Below, in pieces: positions 1 to 9,215 of a stretch of DNA of 64,000 bases (positions are counted from its first letter, which is position 1; each line of letters begins with the position of its first letter). Made by a program: the position numbers and the translations under genes. Location: contig JAFLEH010000007.1 in the NCBI GenBank assembly GCA_017301995.1, forward strand, positions 21,919 through 85,918, written 5' to 3'. The stretch comes from Verrucomicrobiota bacterium. GTDB taxonomy: Bacteria; Verrucomicrobiota; Verrucomicrobiia; Verrucomicrobiales; Akkermansiaceae. Under the pieces are notes generated by a model. It saw only the letters and a program-made list of their open reading frames with translations. It made no database searches and was not told the DNA's origin.

Positions 1-309
1 CTGATAGACGGCCATCTCTACGGGTTCGACGACATGCGCCTGGTATGCCTCGACTGGAAAACCGGCGCTAGAAAATGGGAGGAAAAATCCCCGAAAAAAG
101 GCGCGCTGATGGCCGCCGGTGACAAACTCATCATCCTCGGCGAGGGCGGTCGCCTCGCCATCGCCAAAGCCACCCCGGATGCCTATCAGGAAGTCGCCGG
201 GGCCCAAATCGTCGGCGGCCGCTGCTGGACCATGCCGATCCTAGCCAACGGCCTGATCTACGTCCGCAACTCCGACGGCGACCTCGCCTGCGTGGATGTC
301 AGGAAGTGA
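1..309 (+). CDS. PQQ-type beta-propeller protein, C-terminal fragment
   Basis: The reading frame is open from the first base, so the gene begins outside the window and only about the last 102 residues are visible. The stretch contains propeller-blade motifs such as LVCLDWKTGARKWEE and NSDGDLACVDVRK, in which a strand ends in a DxxTGxxxW turn. This is the pattern of PQQ/quinoprotein-like or WD40-like repeat proteins, which are common as secreted or periplasmic proteins in planctomycetes and verrucomicrobia. No catalytic role can be read from the fragment. Its stop codon (307-309) directly abuts the stop codon of the convergent gene (310-312), leaving no intergenic base. Confidence 0.75.
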   Translation: MIDGHLYGFDDMRLVCLDWKTGARKWEEKSPKKGALMAAGDKLIILGEGGRLAIAKATPDAYQEVAGAQIVGGRCWTMPILANGLIYVRNSDGDLACVDVRK

Positions 310-2382
310 TCAATCGATCTTTCCGGAATGCGCCGCCCCCTCCCAGGACGGCAGACCGATGGTTTTGAGATAGGGCGCGCAGGCGGCGTCCTCGCGGGGC
401 GTGCCCAATGCCTGATAGAGATGCCAGATCGGCTTCTTGCCGAGCGGATCGCCGGGTTCGTCGGGAAACTTGCGCAGGCCGATGCGGAGGCCGCCTTCGC
501 CGCGGTTGTCCACCCAGTTGTGGTATTGCCAGGACTGGATCGCCGGCAGGCGCGAGATCTTCTTCCAGGCCAGCGCCATGCCGGCGGCCTGGTCCTCAAG
601 CTGCTTGTCCGAGTAATCCTTCGAGTTGAAGCCGTTTTCCGACAGATGAACCGGGCGGACCTTTCCCTGATAGAGCATCTCCGGGCGGCGCATGTAGGCG
701 TCGAGCACCTCGATGTTTTTCGGGGTGATTTTCGCGGTGTCGAACGAGAAGGTCGCCTGTCCGTCTTCCCAGGTCCGCGGGTTGAAAAGATTCTGCGGAT
801 AGGGATGATAGGCCAGCGCCCACGGAAAATCGCCCTCGGCGCGGGTGAATCCGGTGAGGTTTTCCAACAGCTTTCGCGAGCCATACCAGCGTGGATCCCC
901 TTGGTGCGCCCAGTGGTGGGTCAGGGTGATGAACGGACGGCTGTTCGGGTCGTACTGCCGGGCGATGAGATCCATCAACCGCATCGATCTTTGATAGAGA
1001 TCCATATAGACCAGCGCCGGTTTCTCGCCCGCGTTGGTCCACACCCATCCGGCATCAACCTCGTTGTGCATGATCCAATGGTGGACCCTGCCGTATTTTC
1101 CATCCGGACGCGACCAGCGCTCGGCCATCAGGTTGAGGATCGCGCCGTAAAGCGCGATGCCATCGGGCGAGGTGACGTTCGGCATGGCGAAGGTGCCTTC
1201 CCTCACCGCGTCCGGGTGGCCTAGCAGTTTTACCACCGGATTACCATCCTTCGCCGGATTGGCCACCAGCAGGATCGCGGAAACCATCACGCCGTGTTTC
1301 GCGGCTTCGCGGAAGGTGGCGTCGAACCCCGCCAGCGCGTCCTCGCGGGCGTGATAGGTTCGTCCCTGCCATTGGATCGGAAAGGTGCGGGGACCGGGAT
1401 TCAGCGTTACCAGCGAGTGGATCATCACGTTCACCGTGACCGCCGAAATGCCGAGGTCCTTGAGTTCGCCGGGCATATGGCCGAGGTGCCATCCGCCGAG
1501 CCCTTTCTTGTTAGCCGGACGCGCGGGAGGAAGTTCCGGCGACCGGCAATCCACCCATCCGGCGTAGCGGGCGTGGGAGACCGGAACGATCGAGCCGCCC
1601 GCCTTCCTAACCAACTGCCAGCGGGAGGTGAGCCGATCATGGTCCATCCCGTCGCGCTGGCGGCGGCGCGGCAGATCCAGTGAAAACGTGCCATCGGCGG
1701 CGGGTTCCACCGGCACCAGCGTTTCCCATCCGCGGGGATCATCGACCAGCAGGTCCATCGGAATATCGGCCAGATAATAGTCTCTTCCGGGAGGGTTGGC
1801 GCGCCCCTCGATGCGGACGAGATCCTTGCCAACGGACACCTTGGCGATTTCCGCGGGAAATTTCCGGTCCAGATAGGTTATCAGGGCGCTTTCGGTCGCG
1901 GCGGCGGACGGTTTCGCGACCGCGGCGGCGAACTCGCCCGGCCGTTCCGGGCGCAAACGGGCGTTGCGGACCTGTAGCACACGGTCCTTCGGCAGCGGGA
2001 GATCCATCCTCAGTTCGCGCCAGCCTTCCGGCAGCGACTTGCCGGGCGGCGCGATGCGCTCGGCATAGGTGCTCCACGTTTCGCTATGGCCGATCGCGGG
2101 CAGCATCCGCGCGGTTTTCGCCTGAAACGGCGGCCCAGGCAGCAACGCGAACGCGGGAACGCCGCCCGCGCAGAAATACTCGAACTCCAACACGCCGTTC
2201 TCCGCGACCGGCGGAACGGCGGGAGTTAATCTAACTGACATTGGCCCGGCAATCTCGCAAATTCCGCCGGCGATCCGGAATCCCGGACCGGGTCCGCCGA
2301 AGGGCTCCAGCTTCAGCGCGACCGGTTCCGCTGCCAGGAATGTCAGGCCGGATAGAAACAGGATGAACGATCTTCGGAACAT
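310..2382 (-). CDS. Secreted DUF5722-type TIM-barrel protein
   Basis: The 690-residue product starts with a signal peptide (MFRRSFILFLSGLTFLAAEP). That signal is why I chose the ATG at 2380-2382 over an upstream in-frame ATG whose translation is arginine-rich and implausible. After a beta-rich N-terminal half (about residues 20-280) comes a region resembling a glycoside hydrolase clan A barrel: the strand IMHNEVDAGW near residue 438, then HLSENGF and SWQYHNW. I match this to the DUF5722 family from memory. The acidic residues in NEVD and SENG are plausible catalytic positions. The gene lies 5 bp downstream of the GH78 gene in the same orientation, so the two are probably co-transcribed and act on the same glycan. 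Substrate unknown. Confidence 0.7.
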   Translation of the reverse strand: MFRRSFILFLSGLTFLAAEPVALKLEPFGGPGPGFRIAGGICEIAGPMSVRLTPAVPPVAENGVLEFEYFCAGGVPAFALLPGPPFQAKTARMLPAIGHSETWSTYAERIAPPGKSLPEGWRELRMDLPLPKDRVLQVRNARLRPERPGEFAAAVAKPSAAATESALITYLDRKFPAEIAKVSVGKDLVRIEGRANPPGRDYYLADIPMDLLVDDPRGWETLVPVEPAADGTFSLDLPRRRQRDGMDHDRLTSRWQLVRKAGGSIVPVSHARYAGWVDCRSPELPPARPANKKGLGGWHLGHMPGELKDLGISAVTVNVMIHSLVTLNPGPRTFPIQWQGRTYHAREDALAGFDATFREAAKHGVMVSAILLVANPAKDGNPVVKLLGHPDAVREGTFAMPNVTSPDGIALYGAILNLMAERWSRPDGKYGRVHHWIMHNEVDAGWVWTNAGEKPALVYMDLYQRSMRLMDLIARQYDPNSRPFITLTHHWAHQGDPRWYGSRKLLENLTGFTRAEGDFPWALAYHPYPQNLFNPRTWEDGQATFSFDTAKITPKNIEVLDAYMRRPEMLYQGKVRPVHLSENGFNSKDYSDKQLEDQAAGMALAWKKISRLPAIQSWQYHNWVDNRGEGGLRIGLRKFPDEPGDPLGKKPIWHLYQALGTPREDAACAPYLKTIGLPSWEGAAHSGKID

Positions 2383-2387
2383 AACCG

Positions 2388-5156
2388 CTAATAGGAGCCC
2401 CCGAGTTGATAGGTTCCGGATCCGACAACCAGGCGGTTGCCTTCCACCTTGCGGATGCCGGGGCGTCCAACGGCCGGGGCGTCGCCCTCGCGGACCTCGC
2501 CTTTCACCGGCAACATCACCTCGGCCTCGGTGTTCGGTGGCACGGTGATTTCGGCAACAAACCTTCCATTCCCGATCTTCCAGGAGCAGGAAAGTCTGCC
2601 GTGGCGGGTCATGGTGGACGCCGCCGCACGGGTGATGTTTCCGGTCGGTCGCGGCGCGATGCGGATGCGGTCGAAACCGGGTGCCGCGCGGTCGATTCCG
2701 GCGAGATCGCCCATCATCCACTCGCACACCGCGCCGAACGAGTAGTGGGAAAACGAGTTCATGGCGGGTTCGTGAACGCCCTTGCCTTTGATATAGGAAT
2801 TCCAGCGTTCCCAGATCGTGGTGGCGCCGTTGTCCACCTCGTAGCCCCAGCTCGGAAACTCGTGCTGTTGGATCAGCACGCCGGATAGATCGTGATGGCC
2901 GTTCGCGGAGAGCGCCGGCAGCAGCGGCCGAGTGCCGAGAAACCCGGTGGTCATCTTGTTGCCGTTGGCCTTCACCAGTTCCGCGAGATGTCCCGCCGCC
3001 GCGGCACGCCGGTCATCAGGAAGCAGGTCCATAAACAGCGCCATCGCATAAGCCGTCTGGTTGTGGATGGCCAGCGTGCCGTCCGGTTTCAGATAGATCC
3101 GGCGGAACGACTCGGCCGCCTTCTCCGCCTGCCCGCGATAGCCGGCGGACTGCTGCTTGTGGCCGATCGCCGCCGCCATTTCCGACATCAAACGGGCGTC
3201 GTACGCATGGTAGGCAAGATCGATGAACGGGATCGGCGTTTTGACATCACCTAACGACAACCAGTCGCCGAACGCGCAATCGTCGGTCGCGCCGTCGAGT
3301 TCGGGGTCGCGGAGTTTCCGCCAGAGCATGAAGTCCTGCATTTTCCGCCAATGCTCGGTGATGACCCGTTTGTCGCCGTAGGTTTGCCAGATCGTCCACG
3401 GGCAGATCACGCCCGCGTCCATCCATCCTGCGGCGTGATGTTCGTTAGGCCGCGCGAGCGGGCGCGGCGCGTAGGCCGGATAGGCGCCGTAGTCCCATTG
3501 GTCGTCATTGAGGTCGCGCAGCCATTTGGTGTAGAACGCCGCGATGTCCGCGTTGAAGGTGGCGGCCCGCACGTAAATTTGGGCGTCGCCGGTCCAGCCC
3601 ATCCGCTCGTCGCGCTGCGGGCAGTCGGTGGGCATCTCGAAGAAGTTGGCCCGCTGGGTCCACACCATGTTTTGATAGAGACGGTTGAGCATCGGATCGG
3701 AACAGGTGAATTCGCCGTGATAGGATGTGTCCGAATGGATGACGATGCCGGTGACCGCGTCCAGATCCGGCTTGCCGGGAAAGCCGGTGACCTCCACATA
3801 CTGGAAACCGTGATAGGTGAACTCCGGGGTCCAGGTTTCGCCGGCCGGATCGCCTTTCAGAATATAAGTGTCCACCGCGCGGGCGCAACGGAGGTTCTCC
3901 ACGCTGAGCCCGCCGTCGAGGTGGAGCATCTCCGCGTGGCGCAGCGTCACCTTGTCGCCGGCCTTGCCTTTGACCTTGAGACGGACCACGCCGGAAATGT
4001 TCTGACCCAGATCGAAGACGAACACGCCCGGTTTGTGTTCGGTCACGGATATCGGCCGGATCTCCGCGATCGGTCGAACCGGAACCCCGGGATGCGGCTC
4101 GACTTTGGCGTCGGTGCCGGATTTCGCCACCGCGTTCTGCCACGCGGAATCGTCGAACCCGGCGGCGGACCACCCCGGCGTTTCCTTGCGGGCGTCGTAG
4201 GACTCCCCCATCAGGATGTCGGATTCGAGAATCGGTCCGGTGGAGGTCTTCCAGGAGGTGTCGGTGGCGACAATCCGCCGGGTGCCGTCGGCGAGTTCCA
4301 GTTCGAGCTGGACCCTAACCGCCGGCGAGATGCCATAGTAATACCGTCCGTTGACGCCGGGCATCAGCCCCTCTTGGCCGGTTAGAAGACCGTAGGCCAC
4401 ATAACCGGCATACCATCCGTCGGCTAGGGTGGCGCCCAGCGCGTTGGCGCCGGGTTTCATCAGCCGTGTGACATCGTAGGTTTTCGAGTGGACGCGGCGC
4501 TGATAGACCGACCATCCCGGCGCGAGCCGTTCGTTGGAAACACGGGTGCCGTTCAGTTCCACCGTGAACACGCCGAGAGCGGTGGCGTGAAGCGTCGCAC
4601 GGGTGACCGCCGGGGTTTCGAAGTCCTTGCGAAAGCGTTTGGCGGGGGTGACGAGGAGCTTGCCGCGTTCCGGGTCGCCCTTGAAATTGGTGATGTTTTC
4701 GGTGGTGGCGAAGGTTTCATCGCGAGGCGCGCTGATCCACAGTGCCTGCCAGTCCGCCGGATCCAACAACCCGACGCCGAAGCCCGCGGGTTCGCTCCAA
4801 GCGGACGGCCCTTCATCCCTCCCCCACACGCGGACCCGCCAAGTCGCGCGGCTGCGCGAGGCGAGCGGCGTTCCGGCGTAGGCGATCTGATGGGTCGCGT
4901 TCGACGCGGTCTTTCCGGTCGCCCACAGCGGCTTGCATCCATCGGGTTTCGGGTCGGGCCAAACCTCGATTTCATAGGCCGTCTGGACGATTCCCCTCGC
5001 GGATGGGGCGGTGGGGTCGATCCGCCATGAAAATCGCGGTTGTGTGGTTCCGATGGCTGCCGGATTGGCGTGGTATTCGCACCGGAGATCAACGGGTTTC
5101 AGATCCGCGGCGGGCGCGGCCAGCGCGGTGATGGCGAGAATCATCGGTATTCGCAT
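2388..5156 (-). CDS. Secreted alpha-L-rhamnosidase, GH78
   Basis: The 922-residue protein has the order of GH78 enzymes: an N-terminal fibronectin-like part, the carbohydrate-binding Bac_rhamnosid_N region (LNGTRVSNERLAPGW), a beta-sandwich with FDLGQNISGVV, then the (alpha/alpha)6 catalytic domain. The catalytic signature CPQRDERMGWTGDAQ is near residues 507-522; its Asp and Glu residues are the conserved acid residues of the family. The start at 5154-5156 gives a short hydrophobic leader (MRIPMILAITALAAPAADL) consistent with secretion. It hydrolyses terminal alpha-L-rhamnosyl residues from plant or algal polysaccharides or glycosides. It is the first gene of a two-gene operon with the DUF5722 gene and is divergent from deoC. 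Confidence 0.93.
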   Translation of the reverse strand: MRIPMILAITALAAPAADLKPVDLRCEYHANPAAIGTTQPRFSWRIDPTAPSARGIVQTAYEIEVWPDPKPDGCKPLWATGKTASNATHQIAYAGTPLASRSRATWRVRVWGRDEGPSAWSEPAGFGVGLLDPADWQALWISAPRDETFATTENITNFKGDPERGKLLVTPAKRFRKDFETPAVTRATLHATALGVFTVELNGTRVSNERLAPGWSVYQRRVHSKTYDVTRLMKPGANALGATLADGWYAGYVAYGLLTGQEGLMPGVNGRYYYGISPAVRVQLELELADGTRRIVATDTSWKTSTGPILESDILMGESYDARKETPGWSAAGFDDSAWQNAVAKSGTDAKVEPHPGVPVRPIAEIRPISVTEHKPGVFVFDLGQNISGVVRLKVKGKAGDKVTLRHAEMLHLDGGLSVENLRCARAVDTYILKGDPAGETWTPEFTYHGFQYVEVTGFPGKPDLDAVTGIVIHSDTSYHGEFTCSDPMLNRLYQNMVWTQRANFFEMPTDCPQRDERMGWTGDAQIYVRAATFNADIAAFYTKWLRDLNDDQWDYGAYPAYAPRPLARPNEHHAAGWMDAGVICPWTIWQTYGDKRVITEHWRKMQDFMLWRKLRDPELDGATDDCAFGDWLSLGDVKTPIPFIDLAYHAYDARLMSEMAAAIGHKQQSAGYRGQAEKAAESFRRIYLKPDGTLAIHNQTAYAMALFMDLLPDDRRAAAAGHLAELVKANGNKMTTGFLGTRPLLPALSANGHHDLSGVLIQQHEFPSWGYEVDNGATTIWERWNSYIKGKGVHEPAMNSFSHYSFGAVCEWMMGDLAGIDRAAPGFDRIRIAPRPTGNITRAAASTMTRHGRLSCSWKIGNGRFVAEITVPPNTEAEVMLPVKGEVREGDAPAVGRPGIRKVEGNRLVVGSGTYQLGGSY

Positions 5157-5305
5157 GGGATGAAATGGATGGGACCCAGATAACGCGTGGGGAACCGGTG
5201 ATCTTGCGGAGCCGCGGTCACTTGTTTGCGGGATCGGTGGTGTTGGGCGGTCGCACCGCAGGTCTGTGCTTGGCAAATCCGGCGCGGCGAGTCATTCTCC
5301 CGGCG

Positions 5306-6241
5306 ATGCAAGTCCGGAACCAATCATCCCTGCGCCGCCTGCTCGACGAGATCGGGCCGGTGGATGCCGTCGGCGTCGAGGAACGCGCGGCCAAACACAC
5401 CACCCGTTCGCTGAAAGGAGCATCAAAGATGTTTGGGCTGCGGCTTGCGGCATCAATGGTCGATCTAACCACCTTGGAGGGGGCGGACACGCCGGGAAAG
5501 GTGGCGTCTCTCTGTGCCAAGGCGCTGCACCCGCACGCCGGCGCCGATGTGCCGCCCACCGCCGCGGTCTGCGTCTATCCGGCGATGGTCCGCCACGCGC
5601 GCAAGCACCTGGCGGGATCCACGGTGCGGATCGCATCGGTGGCCACGGCGTTTCCCTCCGGCCAGACGTCGCTCAAGACCCGCCTCGCGGAAGTGCGCGC
5701 TGCGGTTGCCGATGGTGCGGACGAGATCGACATGGTGATCAACCGCGGGGCGTTTCTGGCAGGCGAGCTTGACCGGGTTCAGGACGAGATCGCCGCCGTG
5801 ATGGACGCCTGCGGCGAAGCGACGCTCAAGGTGATATTGGAAACGGGCGAACTGGAAACCTACGACCACATCCGGGCCGCGTCGTTTCTGGCGATGCGAG
5901 TCATCCGCCCCGGGGATTTTATCAAGACCTCCACCGGAAAGACCTCCAATAACGCGACCTTGGCCAACAACCAGGTGATGTTGGATGCCATCCGCGACCA
6001 CTATCTGGCCACCGGCACCGCGATTTCCATGAAACCCGCCGGCGGGATCCGCACCGCCAAACAGGCCCTGCATTTCCTCGTTGCGGTCAAGGAAACCCTG
6101 GGCGACGCCTGGCTGACCCCGGCGAGGTACCGTTTCGGCGCGTCGGCCCTGCTCAATGATCTGGTTAGGCAGATCGTCAAACAGCAGACCGGAGCCTATC
6201 AGGCGCCGTATGGGTTTTCGGAATCGGCGTCGGCCTATTGA
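5306..6241 (+). CDS. deoC: Deoxyribose-phosphate aldolase
   Basis: A cytoplasmic class I aldolase that cleaves 2-deoxy-D-ribose 5-phosphate to acetaldehyde and glyceraldehyde 3-phosphate. Visible family features are the active-site Lys in LKVILETGEL (near residue 175), the Schiff-base Lys in DFIKTSTGK (near residue 208), and MKPAGGIR toward the C terminus. With the ATG at 5306 the protein is 311 residues, longer than the 220-260 usual for bacterial DeoC because of an N-terminal helix-rich extension. An upstream in-frame ATG at 5165 would add unlikely sequence. There is no good ribosome binding site. It sits inside the glycan-degradation locus; nothing shows whether it serves sugar catabolism there or ordinary nucleoside salvage. 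Confidence 0.92.
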   Translation: MQVRNQSSLRRLLDEIGPVDAVGVEERAAKHTTRSLKGASKMFGLRLAASMVDLTTLEGADTPGKVASLCAKALHPHAGADVPPTAAVCVYPAMVRHARKHLAGSTVRIASVATAFPSGQTSLKTRLAEVRAAVADGADEIDMVINRGAFLAGELDRVQDEIAAVMDACGEATLKVILETGELETYDHIRAASFLAMRVIRPGDFIKTSTGKTSNNATLANNQVMLDAIRDHYLATGTAISMKPAGGIRTAKQALHFLVAVKETLGDAWLTPARYRFGASALLNDLVRQIVKQQTGAYQAPYGFSESASAY

Positions 6242-6251
6242 AAGACGGAAG

Positions 6252-9185
6252 ATGCCAGAGATCCACCGGAAACGATGGTCGGCCGGGGTCTGCGGACTCG
6301 CGGTCCTGCTGGCATGCGGCCCCGCCGGCGCGCGGACCTACGCTCCCTATCAGCCGGATGGTCCGACCCTGCATCTTTGGCACCTTGACGAGACGTCCGC
6401 GCCCGCGGCCGATAGTGTTGTTGGCGGATTGCCGATGCAGGGATTGTCGGGTGGCGCGTCGCTCGGCGCGGCCGGCCCCGCCGGATTCGGAACCGCGCTG
6501 CTGGCCAACAGCGGCACCAATACCGGCGGCATCCTCCTCGCGGCGCCCGCACTGGCAAACGGGGCCGGTGACAATGTGGCGTTCACCCACGCGGATCCTT
6601 CCGGCGGCGCGTTCACCTTCGAGGCTATTGTTAGGATTGCGAACGCGGCGGTCCTCAGCGGAACCTCCGGCAATCTGATGGAAATTCTATCCATGGAAGG
6701 CGATGGAAGCGCCGACCGGGTGTTCCAGTTCCGCCTCGTCGGCCGGACCACCGCCGCCGGGCCAAGGCTGGAGTTCGCGAATCTGCGCACCGGCACCGGT
6801 GCCCAGGCGGCGATCAGCGTCAATCTCCCTGTATCCGGGGCGCATGTGCCAAATGCCACCGGCTGGTTTCATGTTGCGGTCACATACTCGGGCGCGGAAA
6901 ACACGGCTGACAACCTCCGTTTCTACTGGACAAGCCTCCAGAGTGGCGCGACCCGTGCCGCAATGTTAGGAACTGGAACGATGATCGCCGATCTCCAGAC
7001 CGTGGCCGCGGATTTCGCCATCGGAAACGAAGCGCGCAACACCGGCGGACAGACCGAGGGCTTCGGGGGAACGATCGATGAGGTTAGAATCAGCGGAATC
7101 GCCCGCGCGCCCGACCAATTCGTCTTCTCGCCCATCCCGGCCGGTGGGCTGCCGGGCGCGGATACCGACTCCGACGGACTGCCGGACTACTGGGAGGAGT
7201 GGATCGCCGCCGCCAGCGAGACGGACGCGATCACCGGCATCTCCGGAGTTTTGCCGGGTGACGATTTCGATGGCGACGGTCTCACCAACCAACAGGAATA
7301 CGCCTACGGCACCGACCCGGTTCTATCCGACGCGGGCGACAGCGACGGCGACGGCCTCGCCGATTTCTGGGAATGGTTCTATCTGGATGGATTGTCATAC
7401 GGCGCGTTCGACGATCCGGACGGCGACGGCAAAACGAATCTATCCGAAGCGGTGGCGGGCACCGACCCTGCCGACGGATCATCGTTTCCCGCGTGGGTGG
7501 CGCCGCGGGTGGCCCTTTTGCGCGACTCGGTGGTGACGGGCGACGCCTGCCTGATGCCTTCCGGAACCTACGGCCAAGCAATCAACGGCATCTCATTCCA
7601 AGATCAGATTCTGCTGGCGTTCGGCGGCTATCAATACACCGCGTGGTATGACACCACCGGCAGTGTGCAGCGGATTTGCCTCGGGCGCCGAGCCATTGCC
7701 GGGACCGCCGCGGGACCATGGGAGATCTGCAGGACCAACTCCGAGTTCCTCAATGGGGACGAGACCGCGTGGGACGCGCACGATGTCGTGGCGATCGGGA
7801 TCTGCCCGAACGATGGCACGCTTCACATCGCCTGGGACCTCCATGGCAATACCCTGCGCTACCGCAGATCGGTCGCCGGTCTTTGCACGACGAACAAAGG
7901 CGCCTGGGTCGCCGGTGAATTGGGAACCGGCACCACCATGTTGCTGGCGGAGCAGAACTGGCTGACGGCCGCAGGCGCCACCGAGACTTCGGTCACCTAC
8001 CCGCAGTTCATCGCCGGACCGGATGGCAACCTAACATTGAATCGCCGCAACGGCGCATCGGGAAACGGCGATCAGATGATCCAGCGATACACCGCCGGAG
8101 CCGGGTGGTCCGCGGGTGTCCAGTTCATCAACCGTGCGGGAACCTATACCGGTCCCGATTACAACGGGACCGCGACGACGTCCACCGCGCGATGCGCCTA
8201 TCTGAACGGCATGGACTACGGCCCGGATGGAAAACTGCATGTCACCTGGACCTGGCGGGAGAATGCCGGAGGCTCCAATCATGATATCTGTTATGCCTAC
8301 AGCGAGGACCAAGGCATCACCTGGAAAAACAACGCGGGTTCCGTGGTGGCCGACACATCCGCCGGCGGGCGGATGGACCTGAGTACGACGGGAATCACGG
8401 TCAAGCCGCTCGACATGCGACAGTTGCTCATCAACCAGCAGGCACAGTGCGTGGACGCCGACGGAAGGGTCCATGTCCTGATGATGCACCGCCGCCAGGA
8501 TCCGGGATATGGACCGGAAGTTTTCAAAGATGATTTTTCCACCAAATTCACCACCTACTATCATTATTTCAGGGATCCGGTGAGCGGGACATGGTTCCAG
8601 CGGCGGATTCCTCCGGAGGCTGCCAATCCGGGATCGCGGCCGAAGATCGGTTATGATGCCGCCGGAAACCTCTACGCCGCGTTTCTATCCTATGCCGACG
8701 GCACGGCGGTCACACCGGGATACACCCACGGGAAACTGGTGATCGCCGCCGCATCCAAGGCATCCTTGTTCACCGATTGGGAAGTTCTCTATCGAGGGAC
8801 CACCGGGTTCAACGGCGAACCGGTCATCGATTCCGCGCGCTTGCTTGCAGACGGCATCCTGTCGGTCTATATTCAGGAACACTCCGACGCGGTTTCCACC
8901 AATGGCATTCCGACGCCGCTGCATGTGCTGGATTTTGCCGCCAATGTGCCTGAGCCGGCTACGACCACACCCACGCTGGCGTTTTTCGGCGGAGACGTTG
9001 TCATTTGCCTGCGGGGAAGTGCCGGCACCACCTATCAATTGCAAACCAGCCCGGATCTATCCGAACCATGGACCAGTGTCGGCACGCCGGCGGCCGGTGC
9101 CGATGCCATCCTTGCGTTCCCGCACGCCGGAGGTGCGCTCGACCCCAGACGGTTCTATCGGATTGTCGCATCCCCCCCGCCCTAG
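6252..9185 (+). CDS. Secreted LamG / TSP3-like / BNR_4 propeller protein, candidate polysaccharide lyase
   Basis: The 977-residue protein begins with a signal peptide (MPEIHRKRWSAGVCGLAVLLACGPAGA); a GGAAG purine run precedes the ATG at 6252. Residues about 35-290 look like a LamG/concanavalin jelly roll (WHLDE, GGTIDEVRISGIAR). Residues about 303-400 carry DxDxDGxxD calcium-binding repeats (DTDSDGLPDYWEEW). Residues about 415-895 resemble the BNR_4 propeller, with YPQFIAGPDGNL and RNGASGNGDQ. BNR_4 propellers include lyases that cut next to glucuronic acid in rhamnose-containing polymers (the ulvan lyase families PL24 and PL25), so a lyase role is plausible but not shown. The last 80 residues form a TYQLQTSPDL...RFYRI module also seen at the end of the PL1 protein at 17364-22262. 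Confidence 0.8.
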   Translation: MPEIHRKRWSAGVCGLAVLLACGPAGARTYAPYQPDGPTLHLWHLDETSAPAADSVVGGLPMQGLSGGASLGAAGPAGFGTALLANSGTNTGGILLAAPALANGAGDNVAFTHADPSGGAFTFEAIVRIANAAVLSGTSGNLMEILSMEGDGSADRVFQFRLVGRTTAAGPRLEFANLRTGTGAQAAISVNLPVSGAHVPNATGWFHVAVTYSGAENTADNLRFYWTSLQSGATRAAMLGTGTMIADLQTVAADFAIGNEARNTGGQTEGFGGTIDEVRISGIARAPDQFVFSPIPAGGLPGADTDSDGLPDYWEEWIAAASETDAITGISGVLPGDDFDGDGLTNQQEYAYGTDPVLSDAGDSDGDGLADFWEWFYLDGLSYGAFDDPDGDGKTNLSEAVAGTDPADGSSFPAWVAPRVALLRDSVVTGDACLMPSGTYGQAINGISFQDQILLAFGGYQYTAWYDTTGSVQRICLGRRAIAGTAAGPWEICRTNSEFLNGDETAWDAHDVVAIGICPNDGTLHIAWDLHGNTLRYRRSVAGLCTTNKGAWVAGELGTGTTMLLAEQNWLTAAGATETSVTYPQFIAGPDGNLTLNRRNGASGNGDQMIQRYTAGAGWSAGVQFINRAGTYTGPDYNGTATTSTARCAYLNGMDYGPDGKLHVTWTWRENAGGSNHDICYAYSEDQGITWKNNAGSVVADTSAGGRMDLSTTGITVKPLDMRQLLINQQAQCVDADGRVHVLMMHRRQDPGYGPEVFKDDFSTKFTTYYHYFRDPVSGTWFQRRIPPEAANPGSRPKIGYDAAGNLYAAFLSYADGTAVTPGYTHGKLVIAAASKASLFTDWEVLYRGTTGFNGEPVIDSARLLADGILSVYIQEHSDAVSTNGIPTPLHVLDFAANVPEPATTTPTLAFFGGDVVICLRGSAGTTYQLQTSPDLSEPWTSVGTPAAGADAILAFPHAGGALDPRRFYRIVASPPP

Positions 9186-9215
9186 CGTATGCGTGAACAA
9201 CCAACGATTTCGCCC

